DNA of 64,000 bases, taken from assembly GCA_018701215.1 (NCBI GenBank), contig JABIWH010000005.1, forward strand, positions 137,455 to 201,454, given 5' to 3'. The notes beneath the pieces were generated by a model that saw only the letters and a list, made by a program, of their open reading frames with translations, was not told where the DNA came from and did not search any database. A program made the translations under genes and the position numbers. Each line of letters starts with the position of its first letter. Positions within the stretch are counted from its first letter, which is position 1. Shown here piece after piece: positions 15,956-24,605 of this stretch. Origin of the DNA: Rhodospirillaceae bacterium. GTDB lineage: Bacteria > Pseudomonadota > Alphaproteobacteria > GCA-2731375.

Positions 15956-18019
15956 CTATGCGGCCTTGACGTCCGCAAGAAATCTTTCGACGGTGGCGGC
16001 AAGGGTTTCGGCTTTCTGAGCCAATTCGCCGGATGCGGTCAGGACCTCTGTCGCCGCCGCACCGGTATCCGTGGCGGCCTGGCTGACCTCGGCGATGTTG
16101 CTGCTGACCTCTTGGGTGCCCTGAGCGGCCTGATCCACGTTGCGACTGATTTCCTGGGTCGCGGCCGCCTGTTCCTCCACCGCGGCCGAGATCGCGGTGG
16201 AAATCCCGCTGACCGTTTCAATGGTCTGGCTGATCCCGGTCAGAGCCTCCAGCGCGCCGGAAGTTTCGCTCTGCATGCCGTTGATCTGCGCGGCGATTTC
16301 CTCGGTCGCCTTGGCCGTCTGGTTGGCCAGGTTCTTGACCTCGGAAGCGACCACGGCAAAGCCCTTGCCCGCCTCGCCGGCCCGGGCCGCCTCGATCGTG
16401 GCGTTCAGGGCAAGCAGGTTGGTCTGCGAGGCGATATCGTTGATCAGGCTGACTACATCGCCGATCTTTTGCGCCGCATCATTCAGACCGGCCATGGCGG
16501 TGTTGGTCTTGTCGGTCCGCTCCACGGCCTCCGCCGTGATCTTGGTGGATTCCATGACTTGGCGGTTGATCTCGCCAATCGAGGCCGACATCTCCTCAGA
16601 GGCGGAGGCGACGGTCTGAACATTGACGCTGGCCTGTTCCGAGGCGGCGGCCACGGTCGTGGTCTGCTGCACGGCCTGATCCGCCGACCGTGACATGGCC
16701 TGCGCCGTCGCATCCATCTTGTTCGTCGCGTCGGTGACACCGTGCAGGATATCACCGACAGTGGTGTCAAAATCAGTCGCCAGCTGCTCCAGTTTCTGGG
16801 CCCGTTCCTCGCGCCCGGCGCGCTCCTGGCGGCGCTCCAGCATCATTTCATCTTCGCGGATCATACTCTCCTTGAAGATCTGCACCGCGGCCGCCATATG
16901 GCCGACCTCGTCGCCACGCCCGATGCTGGGAATATCGACCGTTTTGTCGCCGCCCGCCAATGTTTCCATGACCTCCGTCAAACCACCGACGGCATCCAGA
17001 ATATTCCGGGTCATCATGAACAGCAGGCCGCAGGCAACGACCACCAGGGCCAGCGAAATCAGACCGAAGCTGATCACGCTGATCAGCGCGGCGCTTTCCA
17101 GATCGGCGGCCAGGGCGCGCAGGTCGGCCGAAACGCGGTCCTCGGCAACCTTCATCAGGTTGATCTTCTTGGTGATCTCGGCGAACCAATAGCCGCCCGC
17201 GGTAGCTTCCGTGCTGCCGGTTTTCGGCGAGGCAATCGCGATCTTGCGCATGCGCTCAACCTCGGCCACCGCCGGGCCGGAGACCGTGCGCTTGTAGAAC
17301 TCCCATTGTGCCGGCTCGGCATACATGCGGAAGCTGTTGAAGTAGTTCTTCTGCAGCGAGATCAGCTCGACGAAGCGGTTATAAATCTTGCTATTGAATT
17401 TGCCGGCACCGAAACCACCCGCGCCCATGGCGCGTTCCTGTCCGGCCCGTTCCTTGGCCTGCAAAAAGGCGATATAGCCGCCGATCGACTTCGAGACCTG
17501 ATCGTCGGTCGAGTTGCGCAGCATCTGCGCGACCACGCCCAGCAGCTTGGCAATGGTGGAGGTATAGTATTTCGCCATGCCCGGAACCGTGGTCTTCAAG
17601 CCGTCCACCTGGCCACGCATGCCCGGCAGTGCCTGTAGCTGGCTGAAGGCCGTTTCGGCCTGGGCCGCCAACTCGGCGTCGAAGGCCGTGAAGGCAAAGG
17701 ATTTATAGGCCGTCTCGAAGGCGGCGCGCTTGCCATTGGTGTCGGTGCGTTGGGCAGGCAGGGTGTCCACGAATTTCTTACCCTTGCTGCCGATGAAACC
17801 GGCTGAGCGGCCACGCTCTTTCTGCAACTCATGCACCAGGGCACTGACGGTGGGCGCAAAATCCGCCAACATGCGGACGCGGCCCATATCAGCCATCGTC
17901 TGATAGCGGTCATGCACCAGTTGAGAGGAAATAACCATCAGCCCGATGACCGGCAGCAATACCGCCAATGCCAATTTCTTGCCGATGCTCAGATCATTTA
18001 GGATGGCTATCTTGCCCAT
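15956..18019 (-). CDS. methyl-accepting chemotaxis protein with NIT sensor domain
   Basis: A 687-residue inner-membrane receptor. A first membrane segment is at about 15-33. A periplasmic nitrate/nitrite-sensing (NIT) domain follows, with HELQKERGRSAGFIGSKG, LVELISLQKNYFNSF and related helices. A second membrane segment lies near 310-330, then a HAMP domain, then the signalling domain with the hairpin tip DIASQTNLLALNATIEAARA. The C-terminal CheR/CheB tether pentapeptide is absent. It should pass ligand binding to CheA/CheW; the ligand may be nitrate or nitrite by family. No other chemotaxis gene is adjacent. Confidence 0.93.
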   Translation of the reverse strand: MGKIAILNDLSIGKKLALAVLLPVIGLMVISSQLVHDRYQTMADMGRVRMLADFAPTVSALVHELQKERGRSAGFIGSKGKKFVDTLPAQRTDTNGKRAAFETAYKSFAFTAFDAELAAQAETAFSQLQALPGMRGQVDGLKTTVPGMAKYYTSTIAKLLGVVAQMLRNSTDDQVSKSIGGYIAFLQAKERAGQERAMGAGGFGAGKFNSKIYNRFVELISLQKNYFNSFRMYAEPAQWEFYKRTVSGPAVAEVERMRKIAIASPKTGSTEATAGGYWFAEITKKINLMKVAEDRVSADLRALAADLESAALISVISFGLISLALVVVACGLLFMMTRNILDAVGGLTEVMETLAGGDKTVDIPSIGRGDEVGHMAAAVQIFKESMIREDEMMLERRQERAGREERAQKLEQLATDFDTTVGDILHGVTDATNKMDATAQAMSRSADQAVQQTTTVAAASEQASVNVQTVASASEEMSASIGEINRQVMESTKITAEAVERTDKTNTAMAGLNDAAQKIGDVVSLINDIASQTNLLALNATIEAARAGEAGKGFAVVASEVKNLANQTAKATEEIAAQINGMQSETSGALEALTGISQTIETVSGISTAISAAVEEQAAATQEISRNVDQAAQGTQEVSSNIAEVSQAATDTGAAATEVLTASGELAQKAETLAATVERFLADVKAA

Positions 18020-18331
18020 GGTTTAGTTGCCTCCAGCATTCCATAGTTATCTCTTTGGAGCGGGCAATTAAGACCAACCGGATTGAGCCGGGCCCGCACC
18101 TTGAATTTTCCCACAATTGGCAGCGCGATTCTGTCGTGGCCTCGTCCTGCCCATAGCGGAAAGTAATACAAATCAGTATTTAAGGAATTGCTAACAAAGT
18201 CCGAAAAGCCCACGGAATTCCGGATTTTTTTCCACGCACAAATAGAAACGATACGACCTGTGGCGTTGTCCTCCACGGTCGACAGGCGCTATGGTGGCGC
18301 CTTGTGATAGGGACGCAAAGGTGGGAGATGC
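18020..18331. other. 312-base divergent intergenic region
   Basis: This gap separates the divergently read chemoreceptor (-) and CoA-transferase (+) genes and must hold both promoters. The middle (about 18165-18250) is AT-rich compared with its surroundings. A 10-base perfect palindrome CGGAATTCCG lies at 18213-18222, followed by a T-run. I see no gene, RNA or convincing promoter boxes. Confidence 0.6.
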
Positions 18332-19483
18332 ATGGCTGTTGAACAAGGCGGGGTGGCGCCGGGACCATTGGACGGCATGCGGGTGCTGGATTTTTCCATG
18401 TTCCTGGCCGGGCCCTATTGCAGCCGGTTGATGGCGGACATGGGTGCCGAGATCATCAAGGTGGAGCCGCCGGGCGGCGATATGCTGCGCCATGCACCGC
18501 CCTTCCGGGGTGGGCAGAGCGCCTATTTCGGCCATATGAACTGCGGCAAGAAAAGCCTGGAATTGGATCTTAAAGAGGACCAGGGCCGGGAATTAGTCCG
18601 CCGCCTGATCCCAAATGTAGATGTCTTGCTGGAAAATTTCCGCCCTGGCGTGATGCACCGACTGGGTCTGGATTACGACACCCTGTCTGCCTTGAAGCCG
18701 GATTTAATCTATTGCTCGGTCTCGGGCTACGGGCAAGAGGGACCGAGCTCTCAACGCCCCGCTTTCGCACCGATTATCCATGCCGCCTCCGGCTACGATT
18801 TAATCATGATGAAATATCAAGGTGATGCTGACCGGCCGCCGCCGACCCGTTCCACCGTGGCCGATATTCTAGGCGCCACCCATGCTTTCGGCGCCATCAA
18901 TGCCGCCCTGGTGCAACGCCTGCGTACGGGCCGCGGCCAGCACATCGACGTTGCCATGATGGATGCCATGCACAATGTGCTGGCCTATGAATATCAAGCC
19001 GCCCAGATGGAAGCGCCTGATGGACCTATTGTCTTTTCACCGATTCGCACCACTGACGGCTTTGTCATGGTGGCGCCGGTAAGTCTGGCTAACTTTACCG
19101 GCCTGGCGCAAGCGGCGGGGCGGCCCGAATTGCTTGCCGATGACCGTTTCGCCGAGCCTTCCGCCCGGGTCAGAAATTGGACCCTGTTGTTGACGGAAAT
19201 CGAAACATGGTCCCTGACACAGACAACGGACGCCTGCGAAGCGGCGATCCTGGCGAAAGGCTGTCCCTGCACCCGCTATCTGCAACTGGATCAATCCATG
19301 GCCGAACCACAAATCGCATCCCGTGGCGCGGCGGTGAAAATTAGCGGTGTTGATGATCCCTACAATGTTGGCAATTGCCCGGCGCAATTCGCGGGCACTG
19401 ACGTGGGCGCCCGGCCCTGGGTCGCCCGCCTGGGGCAGCACAACGAGGAATTCTTCGCGGAAGCCGGATTGGAGCCGGATTAG
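18332..19483 (+). CDS. CaiB/BaiF-family (class III) CoA-transferase
   Basis: The 383-residue protein begins GMRVLDFSMFLAGPYCSRLM and continues ADMGAEIIKVEPPGGDMLR, typical of class III CoA-transferases. The region RGQHIDVAMMDAMHNVLAYE carries the catalytic aspartate that forms the anhydride intermediate. Such enzymes move CoA between organic acids; the acid cannot be identified here. No partner dehydratase or racemase lies next to it. It is a single-gene unit. Confidence 0.9.
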   Translation: MAVEQGGVAPGPLDGMRVLDFSMFLAGPYCSRLMADMGAEIIKVEPPGGDMLRHAPPFRGGQSAYFGHMNCGKKSLELDLKEDQGRELVRRLIPNVDVLLENFRPGVMHRLGLDYDTLSALKPDLIYCSVSGYGQEGPSSQRPAFAPIIHAASGYDLIMMKYQGDADRPPPTRSTVADILGATHAFGAINAALVQRLRTGRGQHIDVAMMDAMHNVLAYEYQAAQMEAPDGPIVFSPIRTTDGFVMVAPVSLANFTGLAQAAGRPELLADDRFAEPSARVRNWTLLLTEIETWSLTQTTDACEAAILAKGCPCTRYLQLDQSMAEPQIASRGAAVKISGVDDPYNVGNCPAQFAGTDVGARPWVARLGQHNEEFFAEAGLEPD

Positions 19484-19566
19484 AATATCTTGCCGCGCAG
19501 CCGTCTATTGCCCGAACTGTGGTCTTGGGGTATTTACACAACAGCTACGTGATATAGAACGGCATC

Positions 19567-20838
19567 ATGAACCAGACCTTAGCTGACAAGAACATTCTAT
19601 TGATTATCAGCGGCGGCATCGCCGCTTATAAATCGCTGGATTTAATCCGCCGCCTAAAGGAACGCGGCGCGGGCGTACGCTGTGTCCTGACGCAGGGCGG
19701 TGCGCAGTTTGTCACGCCCCTGTCCGTCGCGGCCCTGTCCGAGGAAGCGGTTTTTCAGGATCTGTTCTCGCTCAAGGATGAGAGCGAGATGGGCCATATC
19801 CGCCTCTCCCGCGAGGCTGACCTGCTGGTTGTCGCGCCCGCCAGCGCCGATTTGATGGCCAAGATGGCCGCCGGGCTGGCCAATGACCTTGCCTCCACCG
19901 TATTGCTGGCGACGGACAAGCCGGTGCTGCTTGCCCCGGCCATGAACACGGTTATGTGGGATCATCCGGCGACAAGGCGGAATTTCCGCACCCTGTTGGA
20001 TGACGGCCTGCATGCGGTCGGACCGGGACAGGGCGATCTGGCCTGTGGCGAGGTCGGCGCCGGGCGGATGTCGGAACCTCTGGAAATCGTCGCTGCTGTT
20101 GAAAATATCATCGGGGGGCAGTCAGCCGGGCCGGCAACGGGACCGTCCACTGGACAGTCCGGGGCGGCGCCGCTAAAGGGCCGCCGGGCCATTGTCACCT
20201 CCGGCCCTACTTACGAGGCCATCGATCCGGTGCGCTATTTGGCCAATCGTTCGTCGGGCAAGCAGGGCCACGCCATCGCCGCCGCCCTGGCTGGGTTGGG
20301 TGCCGAGGTAGTGCTGGTCGCCGGCCCCAATAATCAACCCGACCCCGGCGGCGTATCCGTGCGTGATATTGAATCCGCTACCCAGATGCTGGCTGCCTGC
20401 GAAGCGGCCCTGCCCGCCGATATCGCCGTCTGCGCCGCCGCCGTTTCCGATTGGCGCGTCGCGGGCGAGGCTGAACAGAAAATGAAAAAAGACGGCAGCG
20501 GCCAACCGCCGGCGTTCAATCTAGTGGAAAACCCCGACATTTTGGCGACCTTGAGCCAGATGAACGGCGGTCGGCCAAGCCTGGTCGTGGGGTTCGCCGC
20601 CGAGACGGAAAAGGTCGTCGACCACGCGCAAAGCAAACGAACGCGCAAGGGCTGCGACTGGATTGTCGCCAATGACGTGGGCGCGGGCACCGGCGTCATG
20701 GGCGGTGATGAGAACACGGTTCACTTGATTACCGCGGACAATGTTGAAGCCTGGCCTAAAATGCCCAAGGACGCGGTCGCCACCGCCTTGGCCAAACGCA
20801 TCGCCGACCACTTCACAAATCATTTCGGCTCCGAATAG
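19567..20838 (+). CDS. coaBC: bifunctional phosphopantothenoylcysteine decarboxylase / phosphopantothenate-cysteine ligase
   Basis: CoaBC carries out two successive steps of coenzyme A synthesis. The N-terminal flavoprotein domain (about 1-180) has LLIISGGIAAYKSLDLIRRL, the NxxS-like SAPAMNTVMW segment and GDLACGEVGAGRM with the active cysteine. After a short variable linker, the C-terminal ligase domain contains IVTSGPTYEAIDPVRYLANR, SSGKQGHAIA and the CTP-site region VGFAAETE. The 423 residues are the usual length. dut begins 4 bases after the stop, a common alphaproteobacterial pair. Confidence 0.96.
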   Translation: MNQTLADKNILLIISGGIAAYKSLDLIRRLKERGAGVRCVLTQGGAQFVTPLSVAALSEEAVFQDLFSLKDESEMGHIRLSREADLLVVAPASADLMAKMAAGLANDLASTVLLATDKPVLLAPAMNTVMWDHPATRRNFRTLLDDGLHAVGPGQGDLACGEVGAGRMSEPLEIVAAVENIIGGQSAGPATGPSTGQSGAAPLKGRRAIVTSGPTYEAIDPVRYLANRSSGKQGHAIAAALAGLGAEVVLVAGPNNQPDPGGVSVRDIESATQMLAACEAALPADIAVCAAAVSDWRVAGEAEQKMKKDGSGQPPAFNLVENPDILATLSQMNGGRPSLVVGFAAETEKVVDHAQSKRTRKGCDWIVANDVGAGTGVMGGDENTVHLITADNVEAWPKMPKDAVATALAKRIADHFTNHFGSE

Positions 20839-20842
20839 AAAT

Positions 20843-21310
20843 ATGATCTCTATCCCCGTCCAACGATTGGCCCATGGCGCTGAACTTGCCCTGCCGCGGC
20901 AGGCCACCATGGATAGCGCCGGTATGGATCTGTTGGCGGCGGTGGAGGGCGACGTTGTGCTTGCCCCCGGCAGCCGGGCCCTGATCCCCACGGGCATCGC
21001 CGTGGCCCTGCCCAGCGGCCATGAAGCTCAGGTGCGGCCGCGCTCGGGCCTGGCGCTAAAACATGGCGTGACGGTTTTAAACAGCCCCGGCACCATCGAT
21101 GCGGATTACCGGGGCGAAGTCGGCGTTATCCTGATCAATCACGGCGAGGCACCTTTCACGGTGCGGCGTGGCGAGCGCATTGCACAGCTGGTTATCGCCG
21201 CCGTGACCGCTGCCGTCCTCGACGAAGTTGAGCGCCTGCCCGAAAGTGGCCGGGGTACGGGGGGTTTTGGCTCCACCGGAACCGCCGGGCCCATTGGCAC
21301 CGGGAATTAG
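20843..21310 (+). CDS. dut: dUTP diphosphatase
   Basis: Dut hydrolyses dUTP to dUMP, keeping uracil out of DNA and supplying dTMP synthesis. The 155-residue protein has the five trimeric dUTPase motifs in order: AGMDLLAA, PRSGLALKHG, NSPGTIDADYRGEVGVILIN, GERIAQLVI and a C-terminal GRGTGGFGSTG arm. The frame is open further upstream inside coaBC, but the family start corresponds to the ATG at 20843. The regulator gene begins 2 bases after its stop. Confidence 0.96.
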   Translation: MISIPVQRLAHGAELALPRQATMDSAGMDLLAAVEGDVVLAPGSRALIPTGIAVALPSGHEAQVRPRSGLALKHGVTVLNSPGTIDADYRGEVGVILINHGEAPFTVRRGERIAQLVIAAVTAAVLDEVERLPESGRGTGGFGSTGTAGPIGTGN

Positions 21311-21312
21311 AC

Positions 21313-21777
21313 ATGCTGCGCCTGTCGAAACGGACCCTGTATGTGCTGGAGGCGGTGCTGGATATTGCCTGCAATGCCCGCCCTAATCCGGTCCAGTCCC
21401 GGGATATCGCCGAGCGCCAGGGTATTCCCCAACGCTATCTGGAAGGCGCGATGCAGCATCTGGTGCGCGCCGGCATCCTGCGCGGCGTGCGCGGCCCCAA
21501 GGGCGGCTATCGCCTGGCGCGGGAGCGCAGGCGCATTACCGTGGCCGAGATCGTCCGCCTGATGGAGGGCCTGGACGGCCATGACGAGGACCTGGCGGAA
21601 TTGGCCGGCTCGCCCCTGGGACAGGCGGTGGTGCGGCCCCTGTGGCAGGAATTACACGACGACATGCTGGCCCGTCTGGAAGGGGTCAGCGTGGAAGACC
21701 TGTTTCGCCAGGCCCGCCAAGCCGGCGTCGCCGACGCCGCCAATCCAGGCAAACAAGGCGCCGATTTCGATATTTGA
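21313..21777 (+). CDS. Rrf2-family transcriptional regulator
   Basis: A 154-residue DNA-binding protein with the Rrf2 winged helix: LSKRTLYVLEAVLDIA, QSRDIAERQGIPQRYLE and RGVRGPKGGYRLARE. Iron-sulfur members such as IscR have three clustered cysteines in the middle; these are absent here, so it is probably of the CymR-like, non-cluster kind. It lies directly before cysK and may control cysteine synthesis, which is an inference from position. It is 2 bases behind dut and 24 bases ahead of cysK, so all are probably on one transcript. Confidence 0.9.
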   Translation: MLRLSKRTLYVLEAVLDIACNARPNPVQSRDIAERQGIPQRYLEGAMQHLVRAGILRGVRGPKGGYRLARERRRITVAEIVRLMEGLDGHDEDLAELAGSPLGQAVVRPLWQELHDDMLARLEGVSVEDLFRQARQAGVADAANPGKQGADFDI

Positions 21778-21801
21778 ACATTTTGGGCGATATGAGTAGC
21801 C

Positions 21802-22782
21802 ATGACAAAGCCTAGCAGCACAAGCCAGCGGCGCACCGAGGGACGTGGCCTGGTTTATGATTCGATCATAGATACCATCGGCAACACACCATTGGTGCGC
21901 CTCTCGCGTTTGCAAAATGATGCCGGCGTCAAGGCGGAGATCCTGGCCAAACTGGAATTCTTCAACCCCTTGGCCTCGGTCAAGGATCGCATCGGCGTGG
22001 CGATGATCGAAGCCTTGGAAGCAGCCGGCAAAATCGGCCCCGAAACGGTTCTGGTCGAACCGACCTCGGGCAATACGGGCATCGCCCTGGCCTTCGTCGC
22101 CGCCGCCAAGGGTTATCGTGTGGTCCTGACAATGCCCGATTCAATGTCTGTCGAGCGTCGGCGAATGCTGTCCCTATTGGGCGCGGAGCTGGTCCTGACA
22201 CCTGCCGAGGATGGCATCAATGGCGCCATCAAGCGAGCCGAGGAACTGGTTGCCAGCATGCCCGACGCAGTCATCCCACAACAGTTCGAACATCCCGCCA
22301 ATCCAGATATTCACCGCCATACCACGGCAGAGGAAATCTGGAACGACACCGATGGCGGGGTGGATATCGTGGTTGCCGGCGTCGGTACCGGGGGCACCAT
22401 CACCGGCGTTGGCGAAACCCTGAAAAACCGCAAGCCGGGCCTGTTGATGATCGCGGTCGAGCCCGAGGACAGCCCCGTGCTGTCAGGCGGTGATGCGGGG
22501 CCCCATAAAATTCAAGGTATCGGCGCGGGCATCATTCCCGCCGTACTGAACCGTGATATCTTGGACGAAGTCCTGACCATCGGCAACGAAACCGCCTTTG
22601 AAACCGCCCGCCGCGTGGCCGCGCTAGAGGGCTTGCCGGTGGGAATTTCATCAGGCGCGGCCCTGGCGGCGGCGCTGGAAGTGGCGGAGCGGCCCGAGAA
22701 TGACGGCAAGACCATCGTGGTGATCATCCCGTCATTTGCCGAACGCTATCTGTCGACAGCGCTGTTCGAGGGCATGGCATGA
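21802..22782 (+). CDS. cysK: cysteine synthase (O-acetylserine sulfhydrylase)
   Basis: The enzyme makes cysteine from O-acetylserine and sulfide using PLP. The 326-residue protein starts its domain with DTIGNTPLVRLSRL. The PLP lysine is residue 61 in NPLASVKDRIG, followed by the substrate loop PTSGNTGIALAFVAA, the phosphate-binding GVGTGGTITGVG, and SSGAALAAAL. An extra N-terminal segment of about 18 residues precedes the family core, so a later start is possible. The stop overlaps the moeB start (ATGA). Confidence 0.94.
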   Translation: MTKPSSTSQRRTEGRGLVYDSIIDTIGNTPLVRLSRLQNDAGVKAEILAKLEFFNPLASVKDRIGVAMIEALEAAGKIGPETVLVEPTSGNTGIALAFVAAAKGYRVVLTMPDSMSVERRRMLSLLGAELVLTPAEDGINGAIKRAEELVASMPDAVIPQQFEHPANPDIHRHTTAEEIWNDTDGGVDIVVAGVGTGGTITGVGETLKNRKPGLLMIAVEPEDSPVLSGGDAGPHKIQGIGAGIIPAVLNRDILDEVLTIGNETAFETARRVAALEGLPVGISSGAALAAALEVAERPENDGKTIVVIIPSFAERYLSTALFEGMA

Positions 22783-23573
22783 CGGCGCTGCAAGAGGAAC
22801 AGATCCAGCGCTACGCCCGCCACATTGTGCTGCGGGAAGTGGGCGGCATCGGCCAGTCCAAGCTTTTGGCGGCCAAGGTTCTGCTGATCGGCGCGGGCGG
22901 CCTGGGCTCGCCGCTGTTGATGTATCTCGCCGCCGCCGGTGTCGGCACCATCGGTGTGGTGGATGATGACGTGGTTTCACTGTCAAACCTGCAACGCCAG
23001 ATCGCCCATGGGACCGCCGATATCGGCCGGGCCAAGGTGGACAGTGCGCGCGAGAAGGCTAATGAGCTAAACCCGGACGTCACCTTCGTGCCCCATCAGA
23101 CCCGTCTGAACGCCGGCAACGTCATGGCGCTGCTGGCGGATTATGACATCATCGCCGACGGCTCGGATAATTTCGATACCCGGTTCCTGCTTAATGATGC
23201 CTGTTATTTCGCTAAGAAAACCCTGGTCTCGGCCGCCGTGCTGCAGTTCGATGGCCAACTTTCCACCTACAAGGCCCATCTTGGGGCGCCGCATCCCTGC
23301 TATCGCTGCATTTTTCCCGAACCGCCCCCCGAAGGCGCCGTGCCGTCATGTGCCACGGGCGGCGTGTTGGGCGCCATGGCCGGGATCATGGGCACCATGC
23401 AGGCGACGGAGGTGCTGAAGGAAATTCTCGATATCGGCCAAAGCATGTCGGGCCGGCTGTTGATCCATGATGGCCTGGCCAGCGTAGCGCGCACCATCGG
23501 GGTCAAGCCCGACCCCAACTGCGCGCTGTGCGGCGAGACGCCACGTATCACGGATCTAGGCGGCCACCATTAG
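22779..23573 (+). CDS. moeB: MoeB/ThiF-family sulfur-carrier adenylyltransferase
   Basis: An E1-like enzyme that adenylates the C terminus of a ubiquitin-like sulfur carrier (MoaD or ThiS). The 264 residues contain the nucleotide loop LIGAGGLGSPLLMYLAAAG, the conserved NLQRQIAHG, and SDNFDTRFLLND. Two zinc-binding CxxC pairs are at C174/C177 and C248/C251. The catalytic-cysteine region is GAVPSCATGG. No rhodanese domain follows. Coupled translation with cysK fits a role in sulfur transfer; whether it serves molybdopterin, thiamine or both cannot be told from here. Confidence 0.92.
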   Translation: MTALQEEQIQRYARHIVLREVGGIGQSKLLAAKVLLIGAGGLGSPLLMYLAAAGVGTIGVVDDDVVSLSNLQRQIAHGTADIGRAKVDSAREKANELNPDVTFVPHQTRLNAGNVMALLADYDIIADGSDNFDTRFLLNDACYFAKKTLVSAAVLQFDGQLSTYKAHLGAPHPCYRCIFPEPPPEGAVPSCATGGVLGAMAGIMGTMQATEVLKEILDIGQSMSGRLLIHDGLASVARTIGVKPDPNCALCGETPRITDLGGHH

Positions 23574-23685
23574 AGCATGTTTCTTTGAAACATGCTCAAA
23601 CTCTTAAGAAAAGCGCAATTGAATCAATAGGCTAAGTCGCGCCAAACAAGTCTTGGGCGACCCTGGTTAATTGAAAATTGCTCTA
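23571..23685. repeat. palindromic intergenic element with TAGAGCA ends
   Basis: The gap between two converging genes is bounded by the inverted heptamers TAGAGCA (23571-23577) and TGCTCTA (23679-23685). The outer TAG triplets are the stop codons of moeB and of the nucleoside hydrolase. Inside is a perfect 11-base-stem hairpin (23573-23597, loop TTT) and a second hairpin (23636-23661, arms of 9-10 bases with one bulge). TAGAGCA-type palindromes recur in many alphaproteobacterial genomes. The element may serve as a two-way terminator. Another TAGAGCA start is found at 42926. Confidence 0.65.
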
Positions 23686-24591
23686 AGGCAGCCGGGCCAA
23701 CCGTTCGCACAACAGGTCGAAGAAACCGTCGGCGTCAATCTTGTCAAGCACCAGAGCATTCGTGATCCCAATCTCGGTAGGATCGCCAACAACACTCTGA
23801 CCGATCCGTTCGGCATCGTTGATTTCGATATCGACCAAGGCCTGATGGCCGGAAAACAACTCCGGCTGCAACAGGTAGGCAATGACACAAGGATCGTGCA
23901 TGGCGGTATCGCCCCGGCCATAAACCGTCAACATCTGTTGGGCGGCTTTTGCGGCCCTGGTGCCCACAGCGGCGATCTGGGCTACCCGTGCCGCGGTGAT
24001 GGGCACCTGGCGGGTCAGGTTCAGGCCGAGCATGACCAAGTCAGCGCCCGAGAGGAAGACCAGGCGCGCGGCGTGCGGATCAACAAAAAAATTGAACTCC
24101 GCATACGCGGTAACGTTGCCCCGCTCCGACGAACCGCCCATCAGCACCACCCGGCGGGCGTCGCCAAGCACGTTCTTCTGATTGCAGATCGCCAGACCCG
24201 GATTGGTCAACGGTCCCAGGCAGCACAGGGTAATCTCGCCCGGCCGGGCCGCCAGGCTTTCATTCAGATAGGTAACACCGTTGACCGACGCCAGGGGCGC
24301 GGTGGGCTCCGGCAGGGCGGCACCGCCGATGCCGTCACTGCCATGCACATCCGTGGTATGCAAATCGATCAGCATGGGAGACGCGGAGCCGGCATGCACC
24401 GGCACCTCTTCCCGCCCTGCCAGCGCCAAGATCCGTTGGGCATTGTATTGCGTCTTGGCCAGGGCGACATTACCACCAACCGCGGTGACGCCAAGGACCT
24501 CAAGTTCATCCGGGCTGGCCAGGGCCAGCAATAGCGCCAGGGCATCATCAACGCCTGGATCGCAGTCGATGATGATGGGGATGCGGGCCAT
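23683..24591 (-). CDS. inosine/uridine-preferring nucleoside hydrolase
   Basis: The enzyme splits the N-glycosidic bond of nucleosides, giving a free base and ribose. The 302 residues start with IPIIIDCDPGVDDALALLLAL; the Asp cluster DCDPGVDD at 9-16 binds the calcium and ribose. AVGGNVALAKTQ, LCCLGPLTNPGLA, AEFNFFVDPHAARLV and MHDPCVIAYLL follow, the last including the family's late metal-binding Asp. No signal peptide. It is 14 bases downstream of a 2-hydroxyacid dehydrogenase gene and probably shares its transcript. Confidence 0.93.
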   Translation of the reverse strand: MARIPIIIDCDPGVDDALALLLALASPDELEVLGVTAVGGNVALAKTQYNAQRILALAGREEVPVHAGSASPMLIDLHTTDVHGSDGIGGAALPEPTAPLASVNGVTYLNESLAARPGEITLCCLGPLTNPGLAICNQKNVLGDARRVVLMGGSSERGNVTAYAEFNFFVDPHAARLVFLSGADLVMLGLNLTRQVPITAARVAQIAAVGTRAAKAAQQMLTVYGRGDTAMHDPCVIAYLLQPELFSGHQALVDIEINDAERIGQSVVGDPTEIGITNALVLDKIDADGFFDLLCERLARLP

Positions 24592-24605
24592 GCGGTTTGG
24601 GGCCG

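Noticed and set aside
23671..24534. A 287-residue plus-strand open frame
   Set aside because: It mirrors the nucleoside hydrolase, which has the complete DCDPGVDD motif.
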